The notes under the pieces are model-generated. The model saw only the letters and a list, made by a program, of their open reading frames with translations. It made no database searches and had not been told where the DNA came from. Position numbers and translations under genes: made by a program. Below are positions 50,559 to 60,407 of a stretch of 64,000 nt of DNA, one piece after another; position 1 is the stretch's first letter, and each line of letters starts with the position of its first letter. Source of the DNA: Streptomyces caelestis (GTDB taxonomy: Bacteria > Actinomycetota > Actinomycetes > Streptomycetales > Streptomycetaceae); assembly GCF_014205255.1 (NCBI RefSeq), contig NZ_JACHNE010000001.1, forward strand, positions 372,001-436,000, read 5' to 3'.

Positions 50559-53018
50559 GTGGAAGCGGTTCGTGCGCACAAGCCCGTCTTCGAACAGGCC
50601 GGGGTATGCGATGCTCAACGCGTGACGAGCGAGCCCGTGACCCCGGCGGAGCCCGGTGCCGCACCGGACCTGGTCGAACTGGCCAAGATCGTCGCCCGGC
50701 AGCGTGCCGAGCTGGACCGGCTGCGCGACCAGGCGGCCATGTCGGCTGTCGTGGAGCGGGCCAAGGGCGCGGTGATGGCGCTGACCGGGTGTTCCGCGGA
50801 CGCGGCGGACGAGTGGTTGCTGCAGCGGGCCAAGGCGGCGCGCCACACCCTGCTGGAGGAGTGCTGGATCACGCTGGGATCCCTGGCGCCCGCCTCACCC
50901 GGCCCGGGTGAGGCGACCGAGCCCGCCGGCCCCGGCACCACCGGCTTCGGCTCCGATGTCCTGCCGGAGACAGCCGCGCCGGACGATGTCGCCATCGCCC
51001 TGGCCCGCCTCGGGCAGGCCCTCGTTCGGGTGATGACACCGCACGACCTCGCCCGGTGTCTGCTGGAGCATCTCGCGCCCGACATGGCGGCGGACACGGT
51101 CATGATCTACGCCCGCCGGCCCGACGGCGGACTGGAACTGATCGGGCACGCCGGCATCGACGACCGGCTGGCCGCCCAGTGGAGCCAGGTGCCGCCGCTG
51201 AGCGGGCTCGCGGCGCTGGACGCGCTGCGGACGGGCGAACCGCGCTGGCTGGAGGACCTCGCCCCGGACGAGCGGCGGGACCCGCTGCTCGGGGACCCGC
51301 CCGAGCGGTGGCGGTCGCGCGCCTGGCTGCCCGTGCCCGCCACGGGCTCGGCCGAGGTCTGCATCGGCGTGCTGCGTGGCCGCGCCGGGTCGTTCACGCC
51401 CCGCGACCGCGCTCATCTGCGGGGCGTCGCCGGGCTGTGTGCCGGGCGGCTGCGCGCCTTCGACGCGCCGCCCGAGCGGGCCGAGGACGCCGCCACGGAC
51501 GCGGTGCAGGCGCTGTTCGACGCACTGCCGATCGCGGCGATGCTGCTCAGCCCGCTGCGGGCCGCGTCGGGCGAGACCGAGGACTTCCGGGTGGAGGCCG
51601 CGACCTCGCGGGCGGGTGACCTGCTGGGCCGCCCCGGTGAGGAACTGGCCGGGCGGCGGCTGCTGGAGTTCCGGCCGGCGTTGGCGCACGAGCCGCTGTG
51701 GCAGGGCTGCCTGCACACACTGGCCACCGGGGAGCCGTACGAGAGCGAACCGTTCGCGCACGAGGAGGTCGTGGCGGGCATCGCGGCGCTGTCGACGTAC
51801 TCGGCGCGGGTGGCGCAGCTGGAGGACACGCTGGTCGTCACCTGGATCCGGCACGGCTCCTCCGACCGGCAGGAGCAGCGGCTGGCGGATGTCCAGAGGC
51901 TGGGCAACCTCGGCTGGGCGAACTGGAGTCTGGCCACGCAGGAGGCCTCCTGGTCGACCCAGGTGTTCGCCGTCTTCGGCCGGGACCCCGCGCACGGCCC
52001 GGTGCCGCTCACCGAGCTGCCGGAGCTCGCGCTGCCCGAGGACGCCCCTGCGCTGACCCGTGCCGTCCGGGCACTCGTCCAGGAGGGGCGGGCGTTCGAC
52101 CTGCCGTTCCGGGTCAGGACGAGCGGTGGCATCCGGCATCTGCGTCTCGTGGCGGAGACCGTGGCGGACATGCACGGCACGCCCGTCGAGGTGCACGGTG
52201 TCGTCCAGGACATGACGGCCCGGCGGAGGGCGGAGCTGGCCCTGGTCGAGAGCGAGCAGGCGATCCTCACGCAGCACGACGTGCTCCAGGCCGAGCGGAC
52301 CCTGGCGGCCCGGCTCCAGCACGCGCTGCTGCCGCTGGCCAACCGGCCGGTGCATCTGGCGGGACTGCGCGTCGAGGTCGCCTACCTGCCCGCCCAGTCG
52401 GATGTGCACGTCGGCGGTGACTGGTTCAGCGCCGTGGAACTGCCCGAGGGGGACGCGCTGCTGGTGGTCGGCGACGTCGCCGGGCACGGTGTCGACGCCG
52501 TCGCCACGATGGCGCAGCTCCGCTTCACCGCGAAGGGCATGGTCATCACGGGCTCGTCGCTGACCGGCGCGCTGGCCCGGCTGAACACGCTGCTGCTGCA
52601 CTCCCGTGATTCCCACGCGACGGCCACGATGGTGCTGGCCCGGTACGAACCCCGGCAGCGCCGTCTGGTCTGGGCCCAGGCGGGGCATCCCCCGCCCCTG
52701 CTTCTGCGGGACGGCGAGGTGCGGTATCTGAGCCGGCCCAGGGGCACGTTGCTCGGCGCGACCACGGCGCCGGTCTTCGGGGAGGCGGAGTGCCGTCTCC
52801 TGCCGGGCGACCGGCTCATCCTGTTCACCGACGGTCTGGTCGAGCACCCTCCGGAGAGCATCGACCGGGGCCTGGGACGTCTCGCCGATGCCGTGACGGC
52901 CGCACACGCTGCCGGGTCGGGATCACTGGGGCAGTTGCTCGCGCAGATGCTGCCGGACGAGCGGCGGGACGACGTGTGCGTCGTGGACGTCCGGGTTCCG
53001 AGGGTGCGCGAGGCGTAG
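50559..53018 (+). CDS. ANTAR-GAF-PAS-PP2C signalling phosphatase
   Basis: An 819-residue multidomain protein. Residues about 55-105 (AAMSAVVERAKGAVMALTGC, then DEWLLQRAKAARHTLLEE) are an ANTAR RNA-binding-type helix bundle. About 145-300 is a GAF domain (LVRVMTPHDLARCLLEHLAP). Two PAS-type domains follow (VQALFDALPIAAMLLSPLRA and LGNLGWANWSLATQEASWST, ending VHGVVQDMTARRRAE). The C-terminus is SpoIIE/RsbU phosphatase (VHVGGDWFSAVE, VGDVAGHGVDAVATMA, LFTDGLVEHP, RRDDVCVVDV). It likely senses small ligands and acts on an anti-anti-sigma partner. Start is uncertain: GTG 50559 or GTG 50622, both without a good ribosome site. Confidence 0.9.
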   Translation: MEAVRAHKPVFEQAGVCDAQRVTSEPVTPAEPGAAPDLVELAKIVARQRAELDRLRDQAAMSAVVERAKGAVMALTGCSADAADEWLLQRAKAARHTLLEECWITLGSLAPASPGPGEATEPAGPGTTGFGSDVLPETAAPDDVAIALARLGQALVRVMTPHDLARCLLEHLAPDMAADTVMIYARRPDGGLELIGHAGIDDRLAAQWSQVPPLSGLAALDALRTGEPRWLEDLAPDERRDPLLGDPPERWRSRAWLPVPATGSAEVCIGVLRGRAGSFTPRDRAHLRGVAGLCAGRLRAFDAPPERAEDAATDAVQALFDALPIAAMLLSPLRAASGETEDFRVEAATSRAGDLLGRPGEELAGRRLLEFRPALAHEPLWQGCLHTLATGEPYESEPFAHEEVVAGIAALSTYSARVAQLEDTLVVTWIRHGSSDRQEQRLADVQRLGNLGWANWSLATQEASWSTQVFAVFGRDPAHGPVPLTELPELALPEDAPALTRAVRALVQEGRAFDLPFRVRTSGGIRHLRLVAETVADMHGTPVEVHGVVQDMTARRRAELALVESEQAILTQHDVLQAERTLAARLQHALLPLANRPVHLAGLRVEVAYLPAQSDVHVGGDWFSAVELPEGDALLVVGDVAGHGVDAVATMAQLRFTAKGMVITGSSLTGALARLNTLLLHSRDSHATATMVLARYEPRQRRLVWAQAGHPPPLLLRDGEVRYLSRPRGTLLGATTAPVFGEAECRLLPGDRLILFTDGLVEHPPESIDRGLGRLADAVTAAHAAGSGSLGQLLAQMLPDERRDDVCVVDVRVPRVREA

Positions 53019-53058
53019 GGACGGCCCTTTCACCGTTCCGGCCCGGGCGAGGACCACC

Positions 53059-53553
53059 TCAGTCGACCGGGTGACCGGGCTCGATGGTGTGAGCGCCGGA
53101 GAGGCGCAGCAGCGGCCCGTCGTACGCCTCGTCTCCGCCCCACTCGACCGGGTCGAGGACGAAGCCGATGTGGTCGCCGCCGCCCGCGCGCGTCACGATC
53201 CGGCCGACGAACCAGGCCGGTGCGTCCTCCAGCACGACGGCCCCGCCGTACGCCTCCCGCAGGCGGACGCCCTCGAACTTGTCCGTCCGGTCGCCGGTCT
53301 GCCCGCCGAACCGCTCGGCGAGGCCGTGCTGTTCACGGGCGAGCAGGTGCACGGCGAGCACCTCGGCGTTCCGGGCCACCCGGAACGTGTGGTTCAGCTC
53401 GGACAGCCACACCACGAACCGCACGGGCCGCAGCGAACACTGCGAGGCGAATCCGACCAGGCACCCCGCCCGTTCACCGCCCGCGACGGCCGTGACCACG
53501 TACATATCGGGATCCAGCCGCCCGATGAACGCGTCCAAGCCCGCCATGCCCAC
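53059..53553 (-). CDS. Flavin reductase-like protein
   Basis: A 164-residue flavin reductase-like (split beta-barrel FMN-binding) protein: DPDMYVVTAVAGGERAGCLVGF, SQCSLRPVRFVVWLSELNHTF, VHLLAREQHGLAERFGGQTGD. These proteins bind FMN and reduce free flavins or act as small oxidoreductases for monooxygenases. GTG 53553 follows AGGA at six bases. The ATG two codons later (53547) is also possible. It has no partner oxygenase nearby. A repeat-rich gap precedes it. Confidence 0.85.
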   Translation of the reverse strand: MGMAGLDAFIGRLDPDMYVVTAVAGGERAGCLVGFASQCSLRPVRFVVWLSELNHTFRVARNAEVLAVHLLAREQHGLAERFGGQTGDRTDKFEGVRLREAYGGAVVLEDAPAWFVGRIVTRAGGGDHIGFVLDPVEWGGDEAYDGPLLRLSGAHTIEPGHPVD

Positions 53554-53639
53554 ACCACTTCCTCACCCTCGCAGCCACTGTCGCCTTCGGCATCACCTCA
53601 CCATGCCCGGGTTGCGGGTGCCATCCCGGGGGATGCCCC

Positions 53640-54146
<507 letters not shown>

Positions 54147-54194
54147 CCGCGGGATTGCCCCTTGCCGGCGATGCCGCCCGGCGGCAGGGGCAGG

Positions 54195-54887
54195 TCAGTC
54201 GGTGTTCGGTGGTGTGCGGGACTCCAGGGCGAGGCGGGTGTCGTTGCCGTAGACGCCGGTTTCGTCGCCGCGGATGCCGTACCAGAGCTGGAAGCGGGCG
54301 ACCGCAGCGGTCAGGGTCGGGTCGTAACGGCCGCTGGTGGAGCCGTCCCGGTAGACGTCCGGGATGCGCAGGAGGCGTTCCTGGAGTTCGGTCACCTCGG
54401 GGCCGGTGGCTCCCTCGCGGAGGGTGCCGGGGCCGTCGGGGTCGACGGCGGGCGGGGTGGGTGTGGGGGCGGGGGCGGAAGTGGAGGTGGACGTCGTGGG
54501 GCGGGGAGCGGGCGCCGCCGCCTTGTCGTCGGTGCTCTCGCCGGGGAGCAGGAAGGCGGCACCGGCGAAGCCGATCACCGCGGCCGCGGCGACGGCGATC
54601 GCGACGGCGGTGCGGCGCGGTCCTGATCCTGGCCCGGCACGGCCGTATCCGTTCTCACGGGTGAGGGGCGGGAGTTCCTGGGTCAGATCCTCGGAGCCGG
54701 CCGGCGGCCGGGGCATCGCGACGGACTCGTAGCCCCTGGTTTCGTTGCCGACCGGCGCGGAGCCGATCTCCTCGCGGTACTCCCGCATCAGTTCCGCGAG
54801 TGCGTCGGTGCGGCGGAGCCGCAGGACACGGATGGGTTCGAGGGCGGGGCCCTCGTGCGGCCGCCGGGGCTCGGACGGTGTCGACAC
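54195..54887 (-). CDS. Membrane-anchored peptidoglycan-binding domain protein
   Basis: A 230-residue protein: cytosolic N-terminus of about 90 residues (LRRTDALAELMREYREE), one transmembrane helix (AVAIAVAAAAVIGFAGAAF), a Pro/Thr/Ser-rich spacer (TTSTSTSAPAPTPTPPAVD), and a C-terminal PG_binding_1 domain (LREGATGPEVTELQERLLRI, YDPTLTAAVARFQLWYGI, YGNDTRLALES). It likely anchors to or senses the cell wall. GTG 54887 follows AAGGAG at seven bases. It is divergent from the TetR gene. Confidence 0.9.
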   Translation of the reverse strand: MSTPSEPRRPHEGPALEPIRVLRLRRTDALAELMREYREEIGSAPVGNETRGYESVAMPRPPAGSEDLTQELPPLTRENGYGRAGPGSGPRRTAVAIAVAAAAVIGFAGAAFLLPGESTDDKAAAPAPRPTTSTSTSAPAPTPTPPAVDPDGPGTLREGATGPEVTELQERLLRIPDVYRDGSTSGRYDPTLTAAVARFQLWYGIRGDETGVYGNDTRLALESRTPPNTD

Positions 54888-54997
54888 GCTGCTCTCCTTC
54901 CGTCCGGGCTCGGGGGCGCCCGTCTTCGGGGATCGTCCTGCCGCTAGATACGCGGCTGCCGCGCCACGGGTTCAGAGGGAACTCGGTTCCTCCCGAG

Positions 54998-55015
54998 GAG
55001 TGCACTGAGTGCCAT
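54998..55015. promoter_or_regulatory. TetR-type operator upstream of the tetR gene
   Basis: GAGTGCACTGAGTGCCAT at 54998-55015 is an imperfect copy of the perfect palindrome TGGCACT-G-AGTGCCA found at 55795-55809. It lies about 35 bp before the TetR start and implies autoregulation. Confidence 0.7.
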
Positions 55016-55049
55016 GCATACCCTTCCGGGTGCTACGTTCCCGCTCATG

Positions 55050-55757
55050 AGCTCCGAGAAAGCCGACGCCGGGACCGGAAAGCCGCCCATGCGGGACGCC
55101 CTGGTGGCGGCGGCCTTCCGGCTGTTCCTCGAACGGGGTTACGAGCAGACCACCATCGACGACATCGTCACGCTCGCCGGGGTCGGACGGCGCTCGTTCT
55201 TCCGCTACTTCCCGTCCAAGGAGGACGTGGTCTTCCCGGACCACGAGCGGTGCCTGGCCGACATGACGGCCTTCCTCGCGGCGGGCTCCGACGACGAGGA
55301 ACCCGTGCGGCGGGTCTGCGACGCGGCCCGGCTCGTGCTGCGGATGTACGCCGAGAACCCGACGTTCTCCGTACAGCGCTACCGCCTCACCAAGAAGGTC
55401 CCGGGCCTGCGCGCCTACGAACTGTCGGTGGTGTGGCGCTACGAGCGTGCCCTCGCCGAGTATCTGCGCCGGCGTTTCGCGGCCCGCCGGGACGGCACCC
55501 TCCAGGCCGATGTGATCGCGGCGGCGGTGGTCGCGGCCCACAACAACGCGCTGCGCTCCTGGCTGCGTTCGGACGGGCAGGGCGACGCGAGCGCGACGGT
55601 GGACCACGCGCTGGCGTACGTGCAGTCCGCGTTCGGGGGCACGCCGGTGGTTCCGGCCGGGGAGCAGCCCGAGGACGTGGTGGTCGTCGTCTCGCGGCGC
55701 GGTGCGCCGTTGTGGCGGGTCGTGCAGGAGATCGAGTCGACGCTGGGACGGGGCTGA
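55050..55757 (+). CDS. TetR/AcrR-family transcriptional regulator
   Basis: A 235-residue TetR regulator. The N-terminal HTH is clear: MRDALVAAAFRLFLERGYEQTTIDDIVTLAGVGRRSFFRYFPSKEDVVFPDHE. The C-terminal half is the ligand-binding helical domain. A TACGTT sequence lies just upstream of ATG 55050 and no ribosome site is seen, suggesting a leaderless mRNA. The palindrome upstream and the same one before the next gene on the strand indicate it controls itself and the DUF35 protein. Confidence 0.9.
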   Translation, partial: SSEKADAGTGKPPMRDALVAAAFRLFLERGYEQTTIDDIVTLAGVGRRSFFRYFPSKEDVVFPDHERCLADMTAFLAAGSDDEEPVRRVCDAARLVLRMYAENPTFSVQRYRLTKKVPGLRAYELSVVWRYERALAEYLRRRFAARRDGTLQADVIAAAVVAAHNNALRSWLRSDGQGDASATVDHALAYVQSAFGGTPVVPAGEQPEDVVVVVSRRGAPLWRVVQEIESTLGRG

Positions 55758-55791
55758 GGTCCCCACATTCGAGGGAACGGAGTGCCTTTAC

Positions 55792-55812
55792 GAGTGGCAC
55801 TGAGTGCCATAC
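55792..55812. promoter_or_regulatory. TetR-type operator upstream of the DUF35 gene
   Basis: TGGCACT (55795-55801), centre G, AGTGCCA (55803-55809) is a perfect 15-bp palindrome. An extra half-site AGTGCC lies at about 55781. It matches the imperfect copy before the adjacent tetR gene. Confidence 0.75.
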
Positions 55813-55909
55813 TCTGTGCTGCGTGCACGGTGGCACGGCGAACCGGGCACACCTGTGCGCGGGCGACCGCGCACACGGGATTCCGGCCGAGTGCAGGGAG
55901 TTGACCAGC

Positions 55910-56323
55910 GTGTACCACCACTCAGGAAGCGTCGCTCAGCAGGCAGCCGGCTCCCCGACGGGTCTGCTCGACCCGAAGGGCCCGGCCGCGGAGGCCATCC
56001 TCTTCCAGCGCTGCACCTGGTGCGGCACCGCCATGTACCACCGGGTGCTGTGTCCGGTCTGCCGGGGCAGCGAACTGCGGACGGAGCGCAGCGAGGGCGT
56101 GGGCACCGTCCGCCATTCCACCGTGGTGCACCGCAACACCCCGGCGGCCCGTAACGTCTCCCTGATCGAGATGGCCGAGGGCTTCGTCGTACGCGGCCGG
56201 GTCATGGGCCCGCTCATCGGCATCCACAGCGGGGACCGGGTGCGGCTGTCCACCGCCAAGGACCCGGTACGGGGTGAGCCGGTCTTCCAGCTGATCGACG
56301 AGCCGTACCGGGCCTGGACCTGA
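55910..56323 (+). CDS. Zn-ribbon OB-fold (DUF35) acyl-CoA-associated protein
   Basis: A 137-residue protein with an N-terminal rubredoxin-like zinc ribbon (QRCTWCGTAMYHRVLCPVCRG, two CxxC knuckles) and a C-terminal OB-fold (VGTVRHSTVVHRN, EGFVVRGRVMGPLIGIHSGDRVRL), the DUF35 family. Such proteins bind acyl-CoA and pair with thiolases or ketoacyl synthases, for example in sterol side-chain breakdown. No thiolase is next to it. GTG 55910 lies nine bases after AGGGAG. The TetR palindrome upstream suggests it is the main target of that regulator. Confidence 0.88.
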   Translation: MYHHSGSVAQQAAGSPTGLLDPKGPAAEAILFQRCTWCGTAMYHRVLCPVCRGSELRTERSEGVGTVRHSTVVHRNTPAARNVSLIEMAEGFVVRGRVMGPLIGIHSGDRVRLSTAKDPVRGEPVFQLIDEPYRAWT

Positions 56324-56335
56324 CGGGCGGTCCGC

Positions 56336-57679
56336 TCACCGGATCCCGGGGAGCAGTTCGCGGGTAGGCACGGGCCGTCCCGTCTCGAAGCTCCGGTTGG
56401 CCGCGAGACCGACCGCCAGGGCGAGTGCCCCGTCGCGTTCGGTGGCCGTCGGGTGGACCGCCGCGGCGGTGTCCGCCGGGCGGGCGCGATCGGCGGGGCC
56501 GAACAGCGCGTCGAGCATGCGCGGGTCGCCGCCGCCGTGGGCCTCGTGGGCGACCGCGAGCGGCACGTCGACCGGGGGCCGCCACAGCGGGCGCAGGGTG
56601 AGGCGGGCGCCGCCCGCGTGCTCCGCCGCCGTGTCCCCGTGCACGGCACCCGCGGCCGAGGTGACCCGGGTCAGGGGCGGCTGCCAGCGGCTCTCCTCGA
56701 CCTCCAGTTCCAGCCGGCCCGCGCTGCCGTTGAACATCACCCGGTAGCCCTCCCACGGGGAGTAGGCGGTCAGGTGGTACGTCATCGTCGCGCCGCGCGC
56801 GTAGCGCACCAGGACGGACATGTCGTCCTCGATGGTGATCGGCCCGTCGAAGACGTTCCGGTCGCGCAGGTAGCCGTCGTCGTGTTCGGCGTCCAGGTAG
56901 AGGGCGCGCAGGGTGTCGTTGGCCGCGAGGTCCAGGGCGAAGGGGTCGTCGGCGGCCCCGTCGGCGCCGTGGGCGCGGTCGTAGTCCCGGCGCAGTCCGT
57001 GCCGCTCCCCCGCCTCGCGGCCGTAGAAGCCGAGCCGCCCGTAGCCGAAGGCCTCCCGGGGCTCGTCGGCGAGCCACCAGTTCACCAGGTCGAAGTGGTG
57101 CGAGGACTTGTGCACCATCAGGCCGCCGCTGTGGTGCTTCTCGCGGTGCCAGCGGCGGAAGTAGTCGGCGCCGTGCCGTACGTCGAGCAGCCACTCGAAG
57201 TGGACCGACAGCACCTCGCCGATCGCGCCCTCGGCGAGCAGGGCGCGGACCTTCTCGTGCACGGGGTTGAAGCGGTAGTTGAAGGCGACGGTCAGGGAGT
57301 TGCCGGTCTCCCGGACGGTGTCGAGGATGCGGGCGCAGCGCTCGGCGTCGACGGTCATCGGTTTCTCCGTGACGACGCGGCAGCCCGCCTTCAGGGCCGG
57401 GACGATGTAGCGGTCGTGCTCGGCGTCGACGGTCGTGACGACGACCTCGTCGATGTCCTCCTCGGCGAGCAGGTCGGTGAAGCGGTCGGGCTCCCACGTG
57501 ACGGCGGCCGGCGCGCCGGCCTCGGTCAGCAGCCGGTTGTGGAAGGCCATCCGCGTCGGGCTGGGGTCGCACAGCGCGGCCACGAGGTGGCCGGGGCGCT
57601 CGGCGAGGCCCCGGGTGAACAGCTGGGCCCGGTGGCCCGTGCCGACGACGGCTGCGCGCAGGACGGGAATTCGGCTCAT
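56336..57679 (-). CDS. Gfo/Idh/MocA-family oxidoreductase, long form
   Basis: A 447-residue oxidoreductase: Rossmann opening LRAAVVGTGHRAQLFTRGL, catalytic Lys in VVTEKPMTVDAERC, then NYRFNPVHEKVRALL, and a substrate helix GGLMVHKSSHHFDLVNWWL. The large size and the HHFDLVNWW pair are typical of glycoside-modifying or sugar-hydrolysing (NAD-dependent) members. AAGCGCTT operator 48 bp upstream of ATG 57679 indicates LacI-type control, shared with the ABC operon at 41392. The sugar substrate is unknown. Confidence 0.88.
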   Translation of the reverse strand: MSRIPVLRAAVVGTGHRAQLFTRGLAERPGHLVAALCDPSPTRMAFHNRLLTEAGAPAAVTWEPDRFTDLLAEEDIDEVVVTTVDAEHDRYIVPALKAGCRVVTEKPMTVDAERCARILDTVRETGNSLTVAFNYRFNPVHEKVRALLAEGAIGEVLSVHFEWLLDVRHGADYFRRWHREKHHSGGLMVHKSSHHFDLVNWWLADEPREAFGYGRLGFYGREAGERHGLRRDYDRAHGADGAADDPFALDLAANDTLRALYLDAEHDDGYLRDRNVFDGPITIEDDMSVLVRYARGATMTYHLTAYSPWEGYRVMFNGSAGRLELEVEESRWQPPLTRVTSAAGAVHGDTAAEHAGGARLTLRPLWRPPVDVPLAVAHEAHGGGDPRMLDALFGPADRARPADTAAAVHPTATERDGALALAVGLAANRSFETGRPVPTRELLPGIR

Positions 57680-57724
57680 GACAGGTGGTCTGTCCCGGGG
57701 ACGGGCCGTCCACTCCCCCGGGCC

Positions 57725-57735
57725 GAAAGCGCTTG
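57725..57735. promoter_or_regulatory. LacI-type AAGCGCTT operator before Gfo/Idh gene
   Basis: GAAAGCGCTTG is identical to the 11-mer at 41392-41402. It sits 46-56 bp upstream of the oxidoreductase start, in promoter position. Confidence 0.6.
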
Positions 57736-57746
57736 CTACAACCGGG

Positions 57747-58133
57747 TCAGCGAGTGAGGGTGACGCGGATGCCCACGGTGCCGTCCAGGCCCCGGCGCAG
57801 ACGGCTGCCGAGCAGGGTGAGCCGGCCGGTGAGTCCGTACTTGCGGGCGATCAGCTGCCGGTAGCGGGCGGTGGTGGCCGGATCGCAGATCTCCGCCGTC
57901 GCGGGCACCTGTTCGCCGGTGGGGTTGCCGCGCAGGTCGCAGGGGCCGACCAGGACGTCGGCGCGGTTGCGGATCCGCTTCACCTTCCAGGAGTCGGCCG
58001 ACGTCCAGGCGCCGAGCGCGTCCCCGTCGCGCACCACCCAGACCGGGGTGGCGACCGGCGTACCGTTTCGGCGGTAGCTGGTGATCAGCAGGTGCTTGCC
58101 CGCGCCCAGTCCGGCCGGCGCACTGTCGTCCAT
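57747..58133 (-). CDS. PPOX-class (F420/FMN-binding split-barrel) oxidoreductase
   Basis: A 128-residue split beta-barrel protein: LLITSYRRNGTPVATPVWVVRDGDAL, WKVKRIRNRADVLVGPCDLRGN, and the closing IRVTLTR. Members bind F420 or FMN and reduce diverse substrates. TACACT lies seven bases before the ATG and no ribosome site is present, so leaderless expression is likely. It is 48 bp downstream of the PatB gene stop on the same strand. Confidence 0.85.
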   Translation of the reverse strand: MDDSAPAGLGAGKHLLITSYRRNGTPVATPVWVVRDGDALGAWTSADSWKVKRIRNRADVLVGPCDLRGNPTGEQVPATAEICDPATTARYRQLIARKYGLTGRLTLLGSRLRRGLDGTVGIRVTLTR

Positions 58134-58178
58134 GGCGGGCAGTGTACGAGCACGACCCGCGCGGCGTACCAGCGGGTT

Positions 58179-59357
58179 TCAGCGCAGGGCAGCGGCCATG
58201 CGCCGCACCGCCTCCCCGATCACCTCGGCCGAGGTCGCCAGGTTGAAGCGGACGTGTCCGGCGCCGCCGGTGCCGAAGGGCAGGCCGGAGTTGAGGGCCA
58301 CGCGGCCGCGGTGCAGGAAGGCGTCCGCCGGGTCGTCGCCGAGGCCGAGCGCGCGGCAGTCGAGCCAGGCGAGATAGGTGGCGCCGCCCGGGCGGTAGCG
58401 GATCGCGGGCAGGTGCTCGGCCAGCAGGTCCGCGAGCAGCCGCCGGTTGACGTCGAGACCGGGCAGCAGGGCGTCCAGCCAGGCGACGCCGTCGCGCAGG
58501 GCGGCGGTGTGGGCGATGATCCCGACGTGGCTCGGGCCGTGCCCGACCTCCTCGGGCATCCGGGCCAGGTCAGCGCCGGCCCCGGGCCCGGCGATCGCGA
58601 GGGCGGCCTTGAGCCCGGCCAGGTTCCACGCCTTCGAGGCCGACATCAGCGACAGTCCGCGCTCGGCGCCCGGCACGCTCAGGTACGGCACGAAGTCCGT
58701 GCCGCCGACCACGAGCGGCGCGTGGATCTCGTCGGCGACGACGCGGACGCCGTACCGCTCGGCCAGCGCGGCGACGGCGGACAGTTCCTCGGCCGTGTGC
58801 ACGGTGCCGGTCGGGTTGTGGGGGCTGCACAGCAGGTAGGCGGCCCGTCCGCCGCCCGCCACCGCCTGCCGGAAGGTCTCCTCCAGGAGGCCGAGGTCGA
58901 TGCGCCCGTCCGCCCCGAGCGGGGCCTCCAGCACGCGCCGGTCCATGTGCTCGACGAACTGGTAGAACGGCGGGTACACCGGCGGGTTCACGACCACCGC
59001 GTCCCCGTACCCGGTGACCAGTTTGAGCATCTCGACGACGCCCAGCATGACGTCGGGCACGAGCGCGGTGCGCTCCACGGCGAGCCCGTCCCAGTTCCAC
59101 CGCTTCCCGGCGAAGGCGGCCAGTGCCTGAGCGTAGGCCGTGCCGACGGGGTAGCCGGTGTCGCCGAGGTCGAGCGCGTCGGTGACGGCGCGCACGACGG
59201 GCTCGGCGAGCGGCACGTCCATCTCCGCCACCCACAGGGGCAGCACGTCCTCGGGGTAGGCGCGCCACTTCATGCTCGTACGGCGGCGGAGACGGTCGAG
59301 AGTCAGGGCTTGCAGGGGATTCGGTTCACCGGACGTCTCGTGCGGGATCCTGGTCAT
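58179..59357 (-). CDS. PLP-dependent aminotransferase/C-S lyase (MalY/PatB type)
   Basis: A 392-residue fold-type I PLP enzyme: [61 protein letters not shown], catalytic Lys in [14 protein letters not shown], and [11 protein letters not shown]. The LWVAEMD and DEIHAPL pattern is that of MalY/PatB cystathionine beta-lyases. It likely cleaves cystathionine or other C-S bonds, some members also regulate. TATCGT lies six bases before ATG 59357 with no ribosome site, so leaderless. It is divergent from the DUF3800 gene. Confidence 0.9.
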   Translation of the reverse strand: MTRIPHETSGEPNPLQALTLDRLRRRTSMKWRAYPEDVLPLWVAEMDVPLAEPVVRAVTDALDLGDTGYPVGTAYAQALAAFAGKRWNWDGLAVERTALVPDVMLGVVEMLKLVTGYGDAVVVNPPVYPPFYQFVEHMDRRVLEAPLGADGRIDLGLLEETFRQAVAGGGRAAYLLCSPHNPTGTVHTAEELSAVAALAERYGVRVVADEIHAPLVVGGTDFVPYLSVPGAERGLSLMSASKAWNLAGLKAALAIAGPGAGADLARMPEEVGHGPSHVGIIAHTAALRDGVAWLDALLPGLDVNRRLLADLLAEHLPAIRYRPGGATYLAWLDCRALGLGDDPADAFLHRGRVALNSGLPFGTGGAGHVRFNLATSAEVIGEAVRRMAAALR

Positions 59358-59381
59358 GGGCACACGATAGGGGGCTGTGCG

Positions 59382-60407
59382 GTGACCGGGAATCGTGAGG
59401 ACGGGGAGCGGGGAGGGGCCACAGGCCCGTTCCTGGAGATCGCCTGCGACGAGTCCGGGTCGGACGGCGAGAACCTCACCGGCGGGAACACGGACGTGTT
59501 CGCGCACGCCAGCATGTCGCTGTCCGTGGCGACGGCAGCGGCGGCCGTACGGGAGATCCGGGACCGGATCCGCTCACCGGCCGAGGAGTACAAGGCGAAC
59601 CACCTGCTGCGGGAGAAGCACCGCGCGGTGCTGGAGTGGCTGCTCGCGCCGGACGGGCCGATCCACGGGCGGGCGCGGGTGCATCTCATGGAGAAGTCCT
59701 TCTTCGTGGTGGACCGGACCGTCGGCCTGCTGCTGGGCGACCCGGGCCAGGCCGTCGCCCTCTTCCGCGAGGGCCGCCGGGCCTTCGGGGAGGACGACTG
59801 GCGGGCGTTCCTGGAGGCGGCCAACCAGCTGCTGCGGGTCCGCAACAACGGGGAACCGGGCGCCCCCGTGGAGGTCTTCTACGGCACGGTCGGCGCCCTG
59901 CGGCGAGCCCACCCGGATACCGACGCGACGGCGATCCTGGAGCGACTGGCCGCGACCCGGCCTCGCGCGGTGTCCTATCGGGCGGCGTTCCTGGACGGGC
60001 CGCCCCTGATCCCGGTGCTCAACCCGCTGCTCCCCGCGATCGTCCGCACGGCCGCGCTGTGGAGCGGCGACGGGCGGCCGGTCCGCCTGGTGCACGACCG
60101 GCAGAACATGCTGACGCCGGACCGCATCGCCTGGATCGAGGAGGCGGCCCGGCAGGCGGGGGTCGGCCTGGCCGGGTTGCGGCTGGTCGTCGCGCGTGAG
60201 GACGCGCGGGTGCAGGTGGCGGACTTCCTCGCCGGGATCGCCCGCAAGATCGCCTCCGACGAGCTGAACGGACGTGGGGACCCCGCGCTCACCGCCCTGC
60301 TGCGGCCTTACGTCGATCCGGCCTCGGTGTGGGGCGACGCGCGCAGCCGGGCCCTGCTCACCGCCCCGGCCGCCGGCCGGGACGTGAAGAGATCACGCGT
60401 GCGCTGA
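59382..60407 (+). CDS. DUF3800-type RNase-H-fold protein
   Basis: A 341-residue protein whose opening strand [15 protein letters not shown] is the DUF3800 motif (two acidic residues then a small-residue turn). The rest ([76 protein letters not shown]) matches this family, which has a ribonuclease-H-like core, the last Asp in QVADFLAG closing the active site. DUF3800 genes are often found beside defence or mobile elements, but here none is visible. GTG 59382 lies seven bases after GGGGG. Confidence 0.85.
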   Translation: MTGNREDGERGGATGPFLEIACDESGSDGENLTGGNTDVFAHASMSLSVATAAAAVREIRDRIRSPAEEYKANHLLREKHRAVLEWLLAPDGPIHGRARVHLMEKSFFVVDRTVGLLLGDPGQAVALFREGRRAFGEDDWRAFLEAANQLLRVRNNGEPGAPVEVFYGTVGALRRAHPDTDATAILERLAATRPRAVSYRAAFLDGPPLIPVLNPLLPAIVRTAALWSGDGRPVRLVHDRQNMLTPDRIAWIEEAARQAGVGLAGLRLVVAREDARVQVADFLAGIARKIASDELNGRGDPALTALLRPYVDPASVWGDARSRALLTAPAAGRDVKRSRVR

